This document shows positions 24,720-37,289 of a stretch of DNA of 57,835 nucleotides, one piece after another; the stretch's first letter is position 1; each line of letters starts with the position of its first letter. The notes under the pieces were generated by a model. The model did no database searches and had not been told where the DNA came from. It saw only the letters and a list, made by a program, of their open reading frames with translations. This DNA is from Pelargonium tetragonum (Eukaryota; Streptophyta; Magnoliopsida; Geraniales; Geraniaceae): contig JAYMTL010000125.1 of NCBI GenBank assembly GCA_036897445.1, positions 1 through 57,835 on the forward strand, in the 5' to 3' direction. The position numbers were made by a program, and so were the translations under genes.

Positions 24720-27700
24720 TGCTTTTGAAAGAGCAAAGGTTCAGCCCTTAAACACTTACTTATATAGCCCACTACCTAATCTAGATCTAGACAAGGTACC
24801 TCTTAGCTTTAGCCAAAACAGAAGTTACACTTTCTATATTCCAGCTTAGGACTACAAAAAAGAGTACGCAATGCAGAGACACTCCCATATCTTTACTCCT
24901 ATCGCCATCTTTTTTATAAAATCTCCTAACTTTTTTGGAGTCCCCTTCTCTAAGCTCGATTTAACAAAAAACCCTTTGTATTATTTGTATTTTGAGCTTA
25001 AGAAAATCAAAGTTTCTAGTTTGGTTGGGCTTTACTAGATTAGGAGAAATTAATTGGAAAACTTATATATGAGTTTCCTTATTTTTAGGGTTTAACATTT
25101 ATTAATTAAAGGTTTGCCATTAAACGTAACTACAAAATAGATTCGTAAAGATAACTTTAAGCGAAATCCCAAACTACCAAACTCATAAAATATAGGTCCT
25201 TGAAATTGCGTAATACTTTTATCGAGTTTGTGCAAAATAAGGGCTCCTAAACCTTGGATAATTACTAAGTTTAAAAACAGGCGGATATAAACTTAAGGTA
25301 GTTGAAAGTCCCCTAGCCCAAAAAGCACAATGCAGAAAAAGAGGCAAGGGTTCGACCCTAATCGTATTTTAAAAGAGCACTTACGGATTAACCTGGAACT
25401 CATTCAGATTCTCCTTAGCTTTGGGCAACATAACTAGAAATTAAGACTTCCTAAAAAAACCCCTAAAAAGTTAACCAACAGCTAGGTTTTTAGCCCGGAA
25501 ATGATTTAGCGTAGGGAATAGAAAGGAGTGATTCTGTTTCCAATTCGGTTGGTTTAAGTGTAAATAGAAAGTGTAAGGCTTTTTCTTGTCCTTGATTTAG
25601 AAGGCTATTAGGATTCCAGCTGTTCTTTAAAAAGTAGAGGGCCGCACTCTCAGTTCTAACTGCGGACTTTCCTAAGTTTCTCATTTCGTACCCCTCAAAT
25701 TTTAGGTCTAAATTTAAGAATTATCTTTTGGAATTGCATATTTTCACGACTTTGCAAACACGTAAAAATCTTTTTTTATAATAATTCAGACTTATGATCA
25801 ACTTAGTATTAATCTAACGTGCCTGTATCCAAATAAATTTTAACTAATAAAAGTAATCCACAATGGGAATATTCTCTTATTATTTGATGCTTATAGGGAT
25901 GAATCTAACTTCTAACAAAAAGGTTTCTAGATATAAATATATTTAGCTTACGAGGGTATCCTATTGAATTACAGAAAAACTCCAATTAGAAACTTTGCTA
26001 GGTAGTACCCGGATCAGATTGGGACTTGATATAGAATAAGGATTCTCGCAGGCATCCTTCTTTTAGGGATATAGTTAAAGAAAAACTAATTTCAGAAAGG
26101 CTTGCACCTGAGTGTATATGCATATAACTTCTTTCTTTACTACACTATTGTGTAAGGTAAGTACGGATAAGAACACAATGAGATTTAATGGATTTAAAAA
26201 ATTTTACATACTTTTTTGAAATTTGTATATTTATTGTCCGGGCAAGCCTCTCTAGATAATAGTAGCTTGTAGTAAGTTCCTAGTATATAGCTTAAGCTCT
26301 AGACTGGATTAGACACCTAGACACATATTATATACAGTGAATGTCAAACTCGGGCCTGTGATTAAGACATAAGAAACGGATAACCCATGCGATTTCCTAG
26401 AGCTTTTATAAATCTGGCATTTCCCCGATGCTCTATACTAAACAAGGATTTGTGAAACAAGCGTACCTTCCAACCTTTTGGGGTACAAGCCTCTATCCTG
26501 CGTTCTCTATCTCTATACTCAAAGTTAGAAGGGATTCCCGGGTCTCTTTACAAGACTCAAGCATTACCCCATCTAAACATAAACAAAAAAGTTCTCGCAG
26601 AGAATTAAGCTCAAGAGCTAGGAGTTCTACGAACTCATACAAGGTGGGATTAGGTACTACTTATACTAAAGAATAGGCATATAAAAGACTACCCGTCGGC
26701 GTAAATACCTAAAAATCAAGCTAAAAAATTTAGCAAACTCTGTATATTATACGCTAGCTATAGAACATATGAATCACTTCTCACTCTTGCTTAACCTCAA
26801 AAAGCTCTTATTAAAAAAAGAACCTTTTTACAACATATAACCTATACTCTAGTTTTGATAAATTTACACACCTGCACCTATAGAAGATTCTTTCCACTTA
26901 CTACGTTTTAGTTTTCTTGCCAGAGGATACTCTATAGGAGGACCTCTGATAAGTAGTAAACGCGTGTTCGGCTGTATCAGTATTTTATTGAAGGGTTCCC
27001 TATGCTACATAGTTTGTGTAGTGAAATCGGATTATAAATTGAAAGCTTTTCTAGGAGTTCTTTTTTAATAGTCGGTCAAGTCTAGCTCCCTCTATAAGGA
27101 ATCTACACTGTACCCTTAAAGTTCATTATCTTCTTTTATAAATTTAGAAATTCCTATACAATAAACCTATTCTGACTTTTGAGAGATACAGCTTTAGAAT
27201 GGCAATAAAGCGTAACTCTACCTTACTCGGAGAAAGTTAAAAAATAGTAATTTCCTGTAAATGAATATCTCACATGTTGAGTAGGGTGCCCCTTGGGCTG
27301 TTAGAGTTCTAGCAAAAATCCTTAGTTTTGTGGTTTGAAATACTCGTCATATCTATTCCTTTAAGCAGCTTCGCAGTAATACCCGGTTTCTTGATGAATA
27401 AATTTTTTTAAATCACTACGCAGAAAAATCCCTTGCCAGGAAGTTAAATCCTTTTATAGGACTTCTGACTCGGGCTATCCCTTGTTTTTATATAACATAA
27501 GACTCCTTCTTTCTTAAATTTCTTATTAGCTTAACAGGGTTTCACAAATTCTGGTATAGAGGGAAAGATAACGTAATATACAAGCAAATCCCTGGTTTAG
27601 AACCCTCCTTTTTTGATAATTACTGGACCTTCCTTTCCTATTCCTAAGAGATTGGTTAACAAATGAAAAGGAAAAGAACTCTTTTAGACCTATTTAGTAC

Positions 27701-30700
27701 TATAGCATAACCCGATATCCAACTAAGAAGAAAGCCTTTTACTATTATTAAGATGAGTATCCGCTTAAATTAAGAATCTCTAAGGACACCCTAAGTAAGA
27801 GGTTCTACGGGAATCCCTTTTAGTTTAAATTAGAAGTTTCCCATTGACTTGCTCCTGACTTAGTTACTAAATTCATAACACCTTGTTTAGTAAAAAGTAC
27901 AACAAATTTCCTTAATCAGTTAAAAAAGACTTTAACACAAAAATTTCCACTTTGAGACCTAGTCTACAGAGCTCTTACTTTCTAAAACTTGAAATAGACC
28001 TTAACAACGCATACTCTTTTCACAAAACGACTCGACTGGAGAAAAGAGCTAATTCACAAGGATCCTTTGGCTATACATTTACAAAAAAGTTTCTACATTT
28101 TAACTGCAGCGTATATAAATGAACTTTTCAAGAACTTAGTATTTGACTCTTATCCTCTTTTTCTTAAGATTTTGATCAAGGCATTTCTAGTAATTCGAAT
28201 CACTCCTTTTTAATCACATATATAAAGAAAGATTTTATCTGTCACTCTAAATTATAGGAATCTCTTTAGTGAAAGATTATCTCAGAAGTTGTCTATTATT
28301 TCTCTCCTTTTCCGCGTTAAACCGGCACCTGTAGATCCCGATATGTTTACCTGAATGAAGACATGAGACATAGGGGTACCGCGCAATTTCCACAGGGGTA
28401 TACCCGTTAAAAGAAAAACTTATCCATATAAACCTAGGAGCAACTTTCAATAGTAAAGGAAACTCGCGGAGCTAACAAAAAAATTTATTGGCAAAACAAG
28501 ACTCCTAATTTCTCAATAACGCCACACTTTATAAAAAGTCCCTTACAAAGGTAAAAAAATCTTTTACGATAAGAGAAACATTATAGAGTCCAGGCAGGAA
28601 AAGGGCCTATCCTATTACTAACAACGGGGAGTTAACTCTCAGATATTCTACTCTAGGTGCTGATAACTCATTAATAAGGAAAAAAACCCGAATATAAAAG
28701 CTAAGGAAACTCGTTATGTCTTTTTGAGAGGAGTGCGGGGATTCCGTAAATTTATATACTTAAATACAGATCATAATTTTTGGTAAGGCTAACTTGACTT
28801 TATAAGAAGAGGTGGAGAGTCTTAGATTTTCTAGTATAAATTGCAGCACCCACTAAGGAAACATAAGTAAAAAGGCTTTTATTTAATGGATATTAATGAA
28901 TAATACCTTGTAGTTTGTAACAAATAAAGGATTTGTAGGGGGTTACCTATAACCTATAGACGGGGCAGGAGATACACTTTAAATCACTTGATTTTACGAA
29001 TAACTTAATTGAAGTCATTTTTTTATTATAACTAGCGAGACTTTAACGACAGGAGTTACTGTGTTCCGCTTAGCTTAGTAAATAAATTAAGGCCTGTCCC
29101 GACCCGCATAGACTTACCCAAGAGTATTCCACATATAAAAGAAAAGGCTAGAATAAATTTGAATTCTGAGGAGGTCTATATACGATATCTAAGTGTTAAA
29201 CTACAACTCTAGCTCAAGAAGTCAATTAACGCTTCTAAGTAGGAATCAAGGGCTCTTAATCTGCAACAATTACTTTATATAAAAAGCGCCCGTTTTGTCA
29301 GAACCCCCAGATAAGAATCCTTAAAAAGGAGTTTTCTTACAAAAAGGCAAAACCTAGATTCGGAAGTTTCTTAAAGCGGTCCCGCTTACTTTTGATTATA
29401 ATACAACAGTTTCTTGGGATCTCGGCAAAAGTGCTCTAACTTCTACAATCACTTAATAAAAACTGCTTCACTTGAGATTAAAAAATCCATAGGAGTACCC
29501 AAGGATACGTTCTAGAAGAAAAGCCTCGATATGCTAGAGAAAAAGACGAAGAAGTGTATTAAGAAACCTTGCTTTATCTAACCCTCTTATTTCTCGAAGA
29601 ATGTAAGAAGTAGAAAACTCATGTAAGTAAATAGTAAATACTATAACTTTGAAATCACCTATCTTATCCTGAGATTTATCTTGCGGGTCACTTGGTTAGA
29701 ACCCTGCTTTTGAAGAAACACAGTACACGAGATTTGAACTTTATTTTACAGTACTCCGCAAGGAATGCGGGACTTTATACTTATTATGGAATGGGAAGAT
29801 TCCAGTCAAGTAGGAGAAAACAATCAAAGGCATTAATTAAAAACTCTTATATACCCATTTTAGTGCTTTGACTTTTGGGAAGTTTCAAGACAGACTTTAT
29901 TCGGGGGTTTTCTACAAGTACTTATACTTAATGTAATATTTATTTACTTACCGGGGGTTAACTCAAACTGCGGCGGTGGGAATATTGAGAAAAAAGAATG
30001 ATATTTTGAAGGCTGACTAACTAAGCAAAGAGGTACTTTAAAGATTCTAGAAAAATTTTTTAGGGAGCTGGGTTTCACTAAAAGTTTTAGAGGCTCTTCT
30101 GAACAAGTCGCTAGTATTTTATTTACTTTGACAGTATGTAGTTAGTTTGTAGACCGGAGAGGTTACAAGTCTTAAATTTTTGTTCAGTATCATTGAAGTA
30201 TACCGGCTAAACTCAAAAATTGATTTATACATAGAGTAGCATCCGTATGGGAAATTGTTCCTACCCTGAATAGGGAATAAAGGAAAAATTCAAGCAAGAA
30301 ACTCCTTTATGTCTCCCAAGGCACTCTAAAGGAAATCTTCGCACTTACCGGTTTCGAGATTCCCTCGAAATTCTTAGTACTTTATCTGAACTTTTTAAGA
30401 GCTTGCGCGTATAATGAGGTAACTTTTAAGGGAGTGCCTTTTTTTACCTTATACCATAGACTTGGGTTGTACAAGCTCTTAATAAGACTGTGTGCGGAAG
30501 CGGGAATCGATAACTAGAACTCTTCCCATTCCCATAAGACCTTTGAGGGTTAACCCCAGGACAATCGGCTCGGTATAAATACTTGACAGATCCAGGACCC
30601 ACTTTCTTTTGAAACCGGGACACTAAAAAAAGTAAAGTACTCGAATTTAAAGTGTATCCGCTAATTCTATAACTAGGTATAGAGCTCAAAAGTAAGCTGT

Positions 30701-31150
30701 AATAGGATAAGGATTTATAAAAATTTCTAGATAATAATAACTAGCTAGTGACTTTTAATATATATAAGACTCCTTTGCTCCTTAACTTTTATATCTGTAA
30801 ATTAGAGTTAGGGTTGCAGAAAGGTTTTATAGGCGGGGTTTCCTTGAAAGTTTTGGTATCGTATCCTCGTAAGATAAAATAAAGTAGCTTCTAAGGTTTT
30901 AGTCTAAATATCTTTAGTAATTGAAAGTGAAAGTTTCCCCTATTCTTCTAAATTGAATTGCTCCGAGTTACTTACACACCGGAGTTCCGCACTTAAAAAG
31001 AAAATGAAGGCCCATAGAGAAAACTTCTGTGCGCTTTTCCAATTTATTATTATTAAAACTCTCCTTTTATATTAAGGTAAAGGCCTCGAAAAATTCTTTT
31101 TCCTTACGGAGTAAAATCTACTAAGAGAACTTCATATAGGAAGAGACAAA
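24720..31150. other. Long stretch without recognisable gene
   Basis: Frames at 25490-25684 (-), 26428-26676 (+) and 30444-30689 (-) are 64-82 codons and unrecognised. Hairpins at 26622-26636 and 30352-30370 (TTTCGAG/CTCGAAA) and a palindrome GAGTTAACTC at 28629-28638 are present at chance density. RIP-like composition. Confidence 0.5.
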
Positions 31151-31158
31151 GCAAGAGG

Positions 31159-31350
31159 CTAAATAAAGCAAAAAACTTTGTAAGACTTCGGCGCTATTAA
31201 CTTTTCTGGCGAGTAAGTAATAGTAAAGAAATTCTTAATACTTCTTCCTGTAATTTGAAGGGCTCTCATGAATATTCTAGGGAAACCTGAACCTAATCTA
31301 AGAACTGACGTATTGTGTAGAATAAAGAGCATATCTGGAAAGCTGTACAC
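31159..31350 (-). mobile_element. Faint Ty3/gypsy fossil, RNase H
   Basis: TYSPEKLIAPKSY near 31218-31180 loosely follows the Y.S.KL.P...Y pattern of Ty3/gypsy RNase H. The rest of the 63-codon frame is not recognised, and no flanking domain was found. This is one of the weakest of the series and could be chance. Confidence 0.18.
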
Positions 31351-32229
31351 GGTATTCGAAAATAGTATAACAAGGTAAAGGAAAGCAACATTTAATGAAA
31401 GTGAATAAAAATTCTCGAGTAGTTTTGAAAGAGTCTAATTCAAACAATGTAGGTTCAAACCTCTTAACTCTTTTAAATATGTTACCTGAACTTATAGTAA
31501 AGTGTTTCGGCAATTTTAAGAAATTCATAGTAAAAAGGGTTTAACTAAACTGCGCTGAGCCAGACATAAGCAGTAAGAAACGTGCCTATCGTAATAGAGG
31601 CTTCTAAACTCAGGATTTCAAATTAGGGCACCCCTTATCCCCTTATAAAAGGAAGAAGATTTTTTTAATCATAGAGCTCTTGTAAAATATCCTAAGCAAT
31701 TAACCCCTACCCCAAAGGGAATGCAGTAGCTAATCTTTCAATAAGGCTCCATTTTCACTTTCAGTATTTAGTGAACTGATAAAGAAGCTCCAGTCAAATT
31801 AAATCTAAATGTACTTAAACCCCCCAGGGAATCCCTTGTTCTTAGTCTCGGCTCTTCCCAGGGTTACGCCTACGCCATCTAAAAAAAGAAAGGACTAACG
31901 AAGGTTCTAGAATCTCCTTGAGCGTAGAAAGACCCTTTATAATCCATATTAAACTTCTTTGTTTTTAATACTCTTTTTAGGCTTTCCCGAAAACCTATTC
32001 ATATTGACTACTCCCTAACTTTTAGTTTTTTAGAGTAGAAGTATACCAAAAGATATAAACCCTACCGATATTCAAGTTTTGAGCCATAAGGCCCTCGTAA
32101 AGCTCGGTATTATAAATAGGGACTTGGTACTTGCAGTAATAAAAGCAATAAGAATTTATAGAGGACTCGGGTAAAAAGAATCCAGAGTATAGAAACTCGG
32201 GAACAGTTAAAAAAAGTATTAAAGGTTTT

Positions 32230-32249
32230 CCCTTTTAAAGGGAGCTCCC
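32230..32249. repeat. Two overlapping palindromes
   Basis: CCCTTTTAAAGGG (32230-32242) shares its last three bases with GGGAGCTCCC (32240-32249), so the GGG can pair with C-runs on either side. It is the neatest example of the window's G-run/C-run clusters. C in CC context is spared by CpA-directed mutation. Confidence 0.85.
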
Positions 32250-33510
32250 TGGGTTAAGAATTTCTTTTAGTATAAACAAACAAGGAGTTCTAGGGGCGCA
32301 CCCCCTCTTCTTAACTTTTTAAGGATTAAACTCTATAATATAAATATAGGTAATTTTGGATTTTGTGCAGTCCCTAAAGCGGGTTTATATAAAATCTGAT
32401 GGGATTCCCGGAAAGTCAGAAGTTTCTTAAAAAAGGCTCAGAGATTTAAAAAGAGATTAATTATAAAGATATTACTGGATATCAAGCTTAACTGAGAATA
32501 CTGATAGAGTCCTTGCTTAGGCCTCGACGGGGTTTTAAAACTTATTGCGCTTTATCATTCTTTGGGTGCCTTTTTATTAGGGGGTTCCCGTTAACTAAAA
32601 TACATAGCCGAGAAAGGAAAAAACTTTTATATAACTAGTAGACTGCATTATCATAGACACAAAAATCTTATTAGTTCAATATTATTACATCAATTTTCTT
32701 TGTCTAGTATTAACTATAAAATTATCTAAAAAAGTTAATTTGATTCTATTTACCATTCTAAACTTTTCCCAAGGCCCTATCTCTTAAGTAGTAGCAAATG
32801 AATTATACCTAACATTAGCTTAGTTTTTTTGGCAGTCTTAGGAGAAAAAATCTATTACTATAAGCTTTAATAGACCCATCCTAAGAATGTGGGCTAATTT
32901 TAAATGAGGGGTTACTCAACCATCCTACACGGGGCCTTTTGGCTACAAACTCTAGTACCATACTAGAAAAGGTTTCCTTTTTCTGGATTTCTTGTATGGG
33001 AACTTAACCCTAAGTAGTTGAACCGACGCCTCTCCTCCAAATGAAATTTTATTTGCCTCAGTTTAAACTTACTTGAATAAAGTTAACTAATACGCAACCT
33101 CTGACAGAGTATTCAACTCCCCTTTTTGTAGAGTAAGAAATCTCTTTATCTAAGCTATTTTAAATTCCATAAATCCCTTTATGAAATTTCCAGGGGGATA
33201 AAAAAAAGAAAAATATTCTTTAATTTATTCATTTAAAAGAAATTAAGGGCACTAAGCCAAAGCTCAAGAAAGATATAAGTTATACACTCTTTATTCCATA
33301 TTCCATCGGCAATGCAATATAGGAAAGGGTTTACCTTATTTAGGGTGTTTTAAGTGCTGTACTTGCTCCGAGAGAAGAACCTGATTCTAGTTTTGTACTC
33401 CTCTCAGAAAATCTAAGTAGACCTTTTAATATAAAGGGATAAACTCACTCTCCCGTGGGGTTTTACTGCAATAATAGAGTACTTGGTATTCCTATAAAAA
33501 TCTATCTTTG

Positions 33511-33549
33511 TTGTCTTGAGTCCTTTTTATTGAAAGGAGGTAAAGACAA
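33511..33549. repeat. Two-step hairpin, 14 pairs
   Basis: An outer helix TTGTCTT (33511-33517) with AAGACAA (33543-33549) and an inner helix TCCTTTT (33521-33527) with GAAAGGA (33532-33538) are separated by a small internal loop and capped by TATT. The last inner pair is T-G. This is among the most extensive folds found by eye. Confidence 0.75.
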
Positions 33550-33892
33550 GAAAAGTATAGATATAGAGCTCAAGGGTTTTCCCTTTTGTCATTTCTCTAA
33601 AAAACTTAACTAGAAAGATAAGGGGCTTTTTTCCTTTTGTAAGGAAGTTTGAGAATGAGAAAAAGAAAAGTTTAACTAATGACTCCAGGATCCCGGTATA
33701 ATAAAAGACTAAAAAGAAATGCGGATATTAAGACAATAAAGCCTATTTCCACAAACGCGGGGTCAGATCAAAAGGAGTCTCCTTATAGAGGGTAGATAAC
33801 TTTATTCTTTTACTAAGTGAATATTAAATTTCTAATCTAAAAAGGGATCCCATTCTTTTCATTTACTAAAAAGAAATAGGGGTTTCCCTGTT

Positions 33893-34165
33893 TTGCATGC
33901 CGGAAAACTATATGTAATTTACTATCAAAAGCGGAGTCCTAAAGAGTGCCTATTTTATAGTTTGTTCCTGTGTTTTCTATTACATACCTTTAACTGCCTT
34001 GCCTGTAAAAGCATATTAATTAATAAGTCCTCTTGTTATTTAAAACTTTTCTTACTTGAAATTATTAGAACCTCTCAAGCAGAAAACCCTTTCAATATCT
34101 TGATCTTGCTTGTAAAAAAACTAACTCTTTATATACTTCTTACTTTACTAAGTTTACTGAGGTAA
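33893..34165 (+). mobile_element. Likely Ty3/gypsy fossil, RNase H
   Basis: VIYYQKRSPKEC near 33914-33949 parallels the RNase H motif PVAYYSRKLSPAEC of Ty3/gypsy polyproteins, and the hydrophobic run after it falls where the family has the KELLAIV helix. It is among the best matches in the window. Later residues are not recognised. The copy is broken and old, and its first catalytic motif was not found just upstream. The frame opens with a TTG codon that has no meaning as a start here. Confidence 0.42.
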
Positions 34166-35744
34166 GGGCTCGTAATCAACAGTTTTAAATTGGCACGGAA
34201 TCTTTCAGATTCCCCTAAAAACCTGAGAGCTCTTAAGGAGAGAGAAACTAACAAAAAGCTTTGATTTTTATATGAGCAGCCTATTAAAGTACATTTTATC
34301 CCAGCAAGAAATTGAAAAATGAGTTCTAAAGCCGGCTTTTAAATACTAAAATGAATTTTAACCTCGTGTATGATTTTCTTTTACTAAATTATAAAGGTTG
34401 GCACTTTTAGAGCTCCTTGACCGGCTGCACCTATTTAGTGTATTGATTTTTCTAATTTTATAACAAGAGTTCACGAGACTTTTGGACGAATTTAGTAAGA
34501 TGGAGCAATATAAACTGCAAAGCAGATCTGTATAAACTCTTTTGTCTTTTCCTGCCTAAATATGATATTTATACCACTATGGAACTAGTTGGAAAGAAAG
34601 CTGTTTCAGATTAAATTTACTGGGAATGTAACTTCTTTTTATTACTGCTTAGGCCTATGGCTTGAGGAAAACCTTCTCCTCATTTAAGCACCCTTAGTTT
34701 TTTTGTTTCCTAAGGCAAGCGAATCAATCTGCAGAGAAATTGAATTTCTTTTTTGTATATACATTAAGGAACCTTAGCGAAAGTGGATACTCAATAATAA
34801 GATTTAAAGGGTAAACCCTATCCTCTTAATTTATAAACCAGACTTTAGGAATATTTACATATGGATAGAACAAAACCCAGTATAAAACTAAGCTTAAAAA
34901 TCCTTCCAGGCGTTGCCCAGTTCAGTTTTATTCTTACTCTCCGCGCGCGGGTCTCAACTTCCCCATCCAGTCTAGGCCTAATCCCTCAAAAAAAGGGTTC
35001 TAAATTTACCTCGTTATGCTTATGCCTTTAGAGTTTCCTCAACCTTTACAGTTTAACAAGAGACTCCTGAAAATAACTGAGTAACCCATATTAAAGCGAG
35101 TTGTAGCAATATACAAGATTTAGGGAATCCCCCGTAGTATAACTCTGCCTGAGCACACCCCGAACGCCGTATCACTAAAAAACTTCGATTTACTGCGGTT
35201 TTAATTAAAAGAAATTTTCGCCCTTTAAAAAGTTTATATAATACTAACCAAAAAGGGTCTTTAAGGGGGCTCTCATTCAAAAAAGCAGCTCCATTAAAGA
35301 ACAAACGGGGGATATAAATAAGGGGCTTTTGCTTGTGAGTATAGCTTTTCCGAAGATTTGGTTTTTAAAAGCTACCGAGTAGTGTATGATACCGGCTTTT
35401 TTATAAAAGGGATATAGAACCCCTTTATTGACTTGATATTTAATGTACCTAACTCTTATTTAGGAATGCCTAATGAAAAAACCCCGGCAAAAGGGTCCGC
35501 AGGATAAACTCATTTTGGAACTAATACTAATAGAATACAGGTAGTAGAAGAAACTCGCTTTATTAGGAGCTCCCGAACCTTGTAAGAGATTTTGTAAAAG
35601 GCTTAACCGAAAAGCATTTTATCAGGTTGGATGTTTACGAGGAGCTATCGTCCCACTAGGTTATGAAGTAAAAAATTTTTTACTGTTTAATTTGTATAAC
35701 ATGCCTAAATATGTTTCAGAAATTAAAGCGGAATTAAGATTATG

Positions 35745-36000
35745 AAACAATGGGTTCAAAAAGAGGAATAACTATATAACTATAAGAACTATCTAATCTA
35801 ATACATATAGAGATAATATGCAATAAACTTTGCTTAACAACCTAAAAAAAAGGGCGCTTTAGGTACAGCGACTACTAGCAACAAGAGGAAGACTATCTAT
35901 AAGACGGGTCTAGCTCCCAAGAGAAGTATACAAATACAGAGTATGATACAGAGAGAGACTAAGAAACTGGGTTTAGCTCTATTATAAAGTATAAAGATAA
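35745..36000. other. Strand-asymmetric RIP tract
   Basis: A low-G part rich in AACTATA words (35765-35830) is followed by a purine-rich part; about 10 CA and 4 TG in 35761-36000. It lies just before the reverse-transcriptase remnant at 36.2 kb and so probably covers earlier parts of the same fossil. Confidence 0.45.
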
Positions 36001-36164
36001 AGAGGGAAGTTATGCAGGTTAAGACTAAGATAAGACATTAAGTCAAAAGTGTGAAGGTTAAGAAGGTAGTCAATTCTTCAGGATTTTCTTTTAGAGGTTT
36101 GGTCTAGGTATGCATAAGAGTAAGAAACGGGTGTGGCTATAAAATAAGGTTTGCTTTTGTGTTA

Positions 36165-36390
36165 CTTTGTTTTTCCAGAGTTCCCATTACCGCGAATATA
36201 AGGGATTTTAAGGAATTACTCGGATTTTCGGCTTTTCTTCCAGATTTTAGTTAAAGTCAATACCCAAAAAGCTAAAGTTATTATCCAAGCTAACTTTTAT
36301 CCCCAGTTTATGTACCCTGCAAAGAAATCGTTTGTACATTTTGAAACTTTGAGAACTTCCGACTTCGTAATGAATTTAGGATGCTTTCTA
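36165..36390 (+). mobile_element. Likely Ty3/gypsy fossil, RT tail into RNase H
   Basis: PITANIRDFKELLGF near 36183-36227 matches the segment P.T.N(I/V)(K/R)(D/E)L..FLGF that closes Ty3/gypsy reverse transcriptase. Further along, MYPAKKSF near 36311-36334 and SDFVMNLG near 36356-36379 fall where RNase H has (L/M).YP...KPF and then TDASDF. The order is right and the spacing about 15 residues short. The neighbouring A-rich tract at 35.75-36.0 kb would be the earlier reverse transcriptase. Broken, with many breaks; no long terminal repeats identified. Confidence 0.5.
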
Positions 36391-37226
36391 TATATCCTAT
36401 TTTAGGAGACACCAACAACTGGAAAGTCTTTAACTTTACTTCTGTGAATTCCCGTATAAGTATAAAAATAAAAAAAGCAACTCTCTTATTCCTTAGATTT
36501 TTTTAATAGCGATACCCCTTGCACTCTTTTCGGTAATATTTTGTAAGTAATGCTCGAGAAATCCTTACCTTTATCCATTGACTTACTTTTAAAAAGTCTA
36601 TTTGAACTTGCGACATTCCTATAAACAAAGTACTCTATTACTCTATTAATTTCGATTAGGAAATATAAGCACTTATTAAAACTAGAATTGTCATATCCCG
36701 CTCTCGTATATAAAGCAAAAGGACTTCCCAGGCTTATGTAGCTAGTGTCTTTCCTGTCCTTCTAAGTAGGGCTTTCTCAATTATAGTATAAGACCGTAAA
36801 AGTACAAATTCGTTTTCAACAAAAAGAAAAGACTATCGTCTAGAGAATTTCGTGCATAATAACAAAGTATCTTGAGTTTAGAATTCAAGCTATAACCTAT
36901 AAGGAACCTGGTAATTGTACACCCTTCCTTTTCTGAAACAGTGCTTTGCCTATAAAATATTAAGGTCTCGATTCTGTACGAATTTGTATATTACTGCAGT
37001 CTTGACAAAACAAATAGGCTAAGGATTCCCGTAATAGCTGTATTCTTTTTAACACCTTAATAGCACCCGAAAAAGTTAGGTTCCGTAAATTCACTTACAT
37101 AGAAGTTTTGTACCCTCTGGCTAGTAACAAGGTATTCTACTTTACTTTAGGCTGTCAATTCTCAATCACTTAAAGAAATAGATTAAGAAAAGGATCTCAT
37201 TTAGCATAGATTGATTTTTGGATTGT

Positions 37227-37260
37227 AAAAGCAGAAACCTTATCTTCGATACCTGCTTTT
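37227..37260. repeat. 8-bp inverted repeat, 18-nt loop
   Basis: AAAAGCAG (37227-37234) pairs with CTGCTTTT (37253-37260). The flanks are not notably terminator-like. Probably chance. Confidence 0.8.
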
Positions 37261-37271
37261 CTTTATAATAT

Positions 37272-37289
37272 TTCTTACAGTTCTTACAG
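37272..37289. repeat. 9-bp tandem duplication
   Basis: TTCTTACAG is repeated head to tail at 37272-37280 and 37281-37289. It looks like simple replication slippage. Confidence 0.9.

Larger units (their letters stand above)
31530..33890. other. Stretch without recognisable gene
   Basis: No frame of 60 codons. It contains the overlapping palindromes at 32230-32249 and the two-step hairpin at 33511-33549. RIP-like composition. Confidence 0.5.

Noticed and set aside
26300-26330. GGATTAGACACCTAG, close to a conserved small-subunit rRNA string
   Set aside because: Flanks do not match and no other rRNA landmarks are nearby.
26428-26676. 82-codon plus frame with a string loosely like the RT segment PFGLTNAP
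   Set aside because: Needs gaps at almost every position; not better than chance.
36601-36660. TTTGAACTTGCGAC resembling the complement of a tRNA T arm
   Set aside because: T stem does not form and no acceptor pairing was found.
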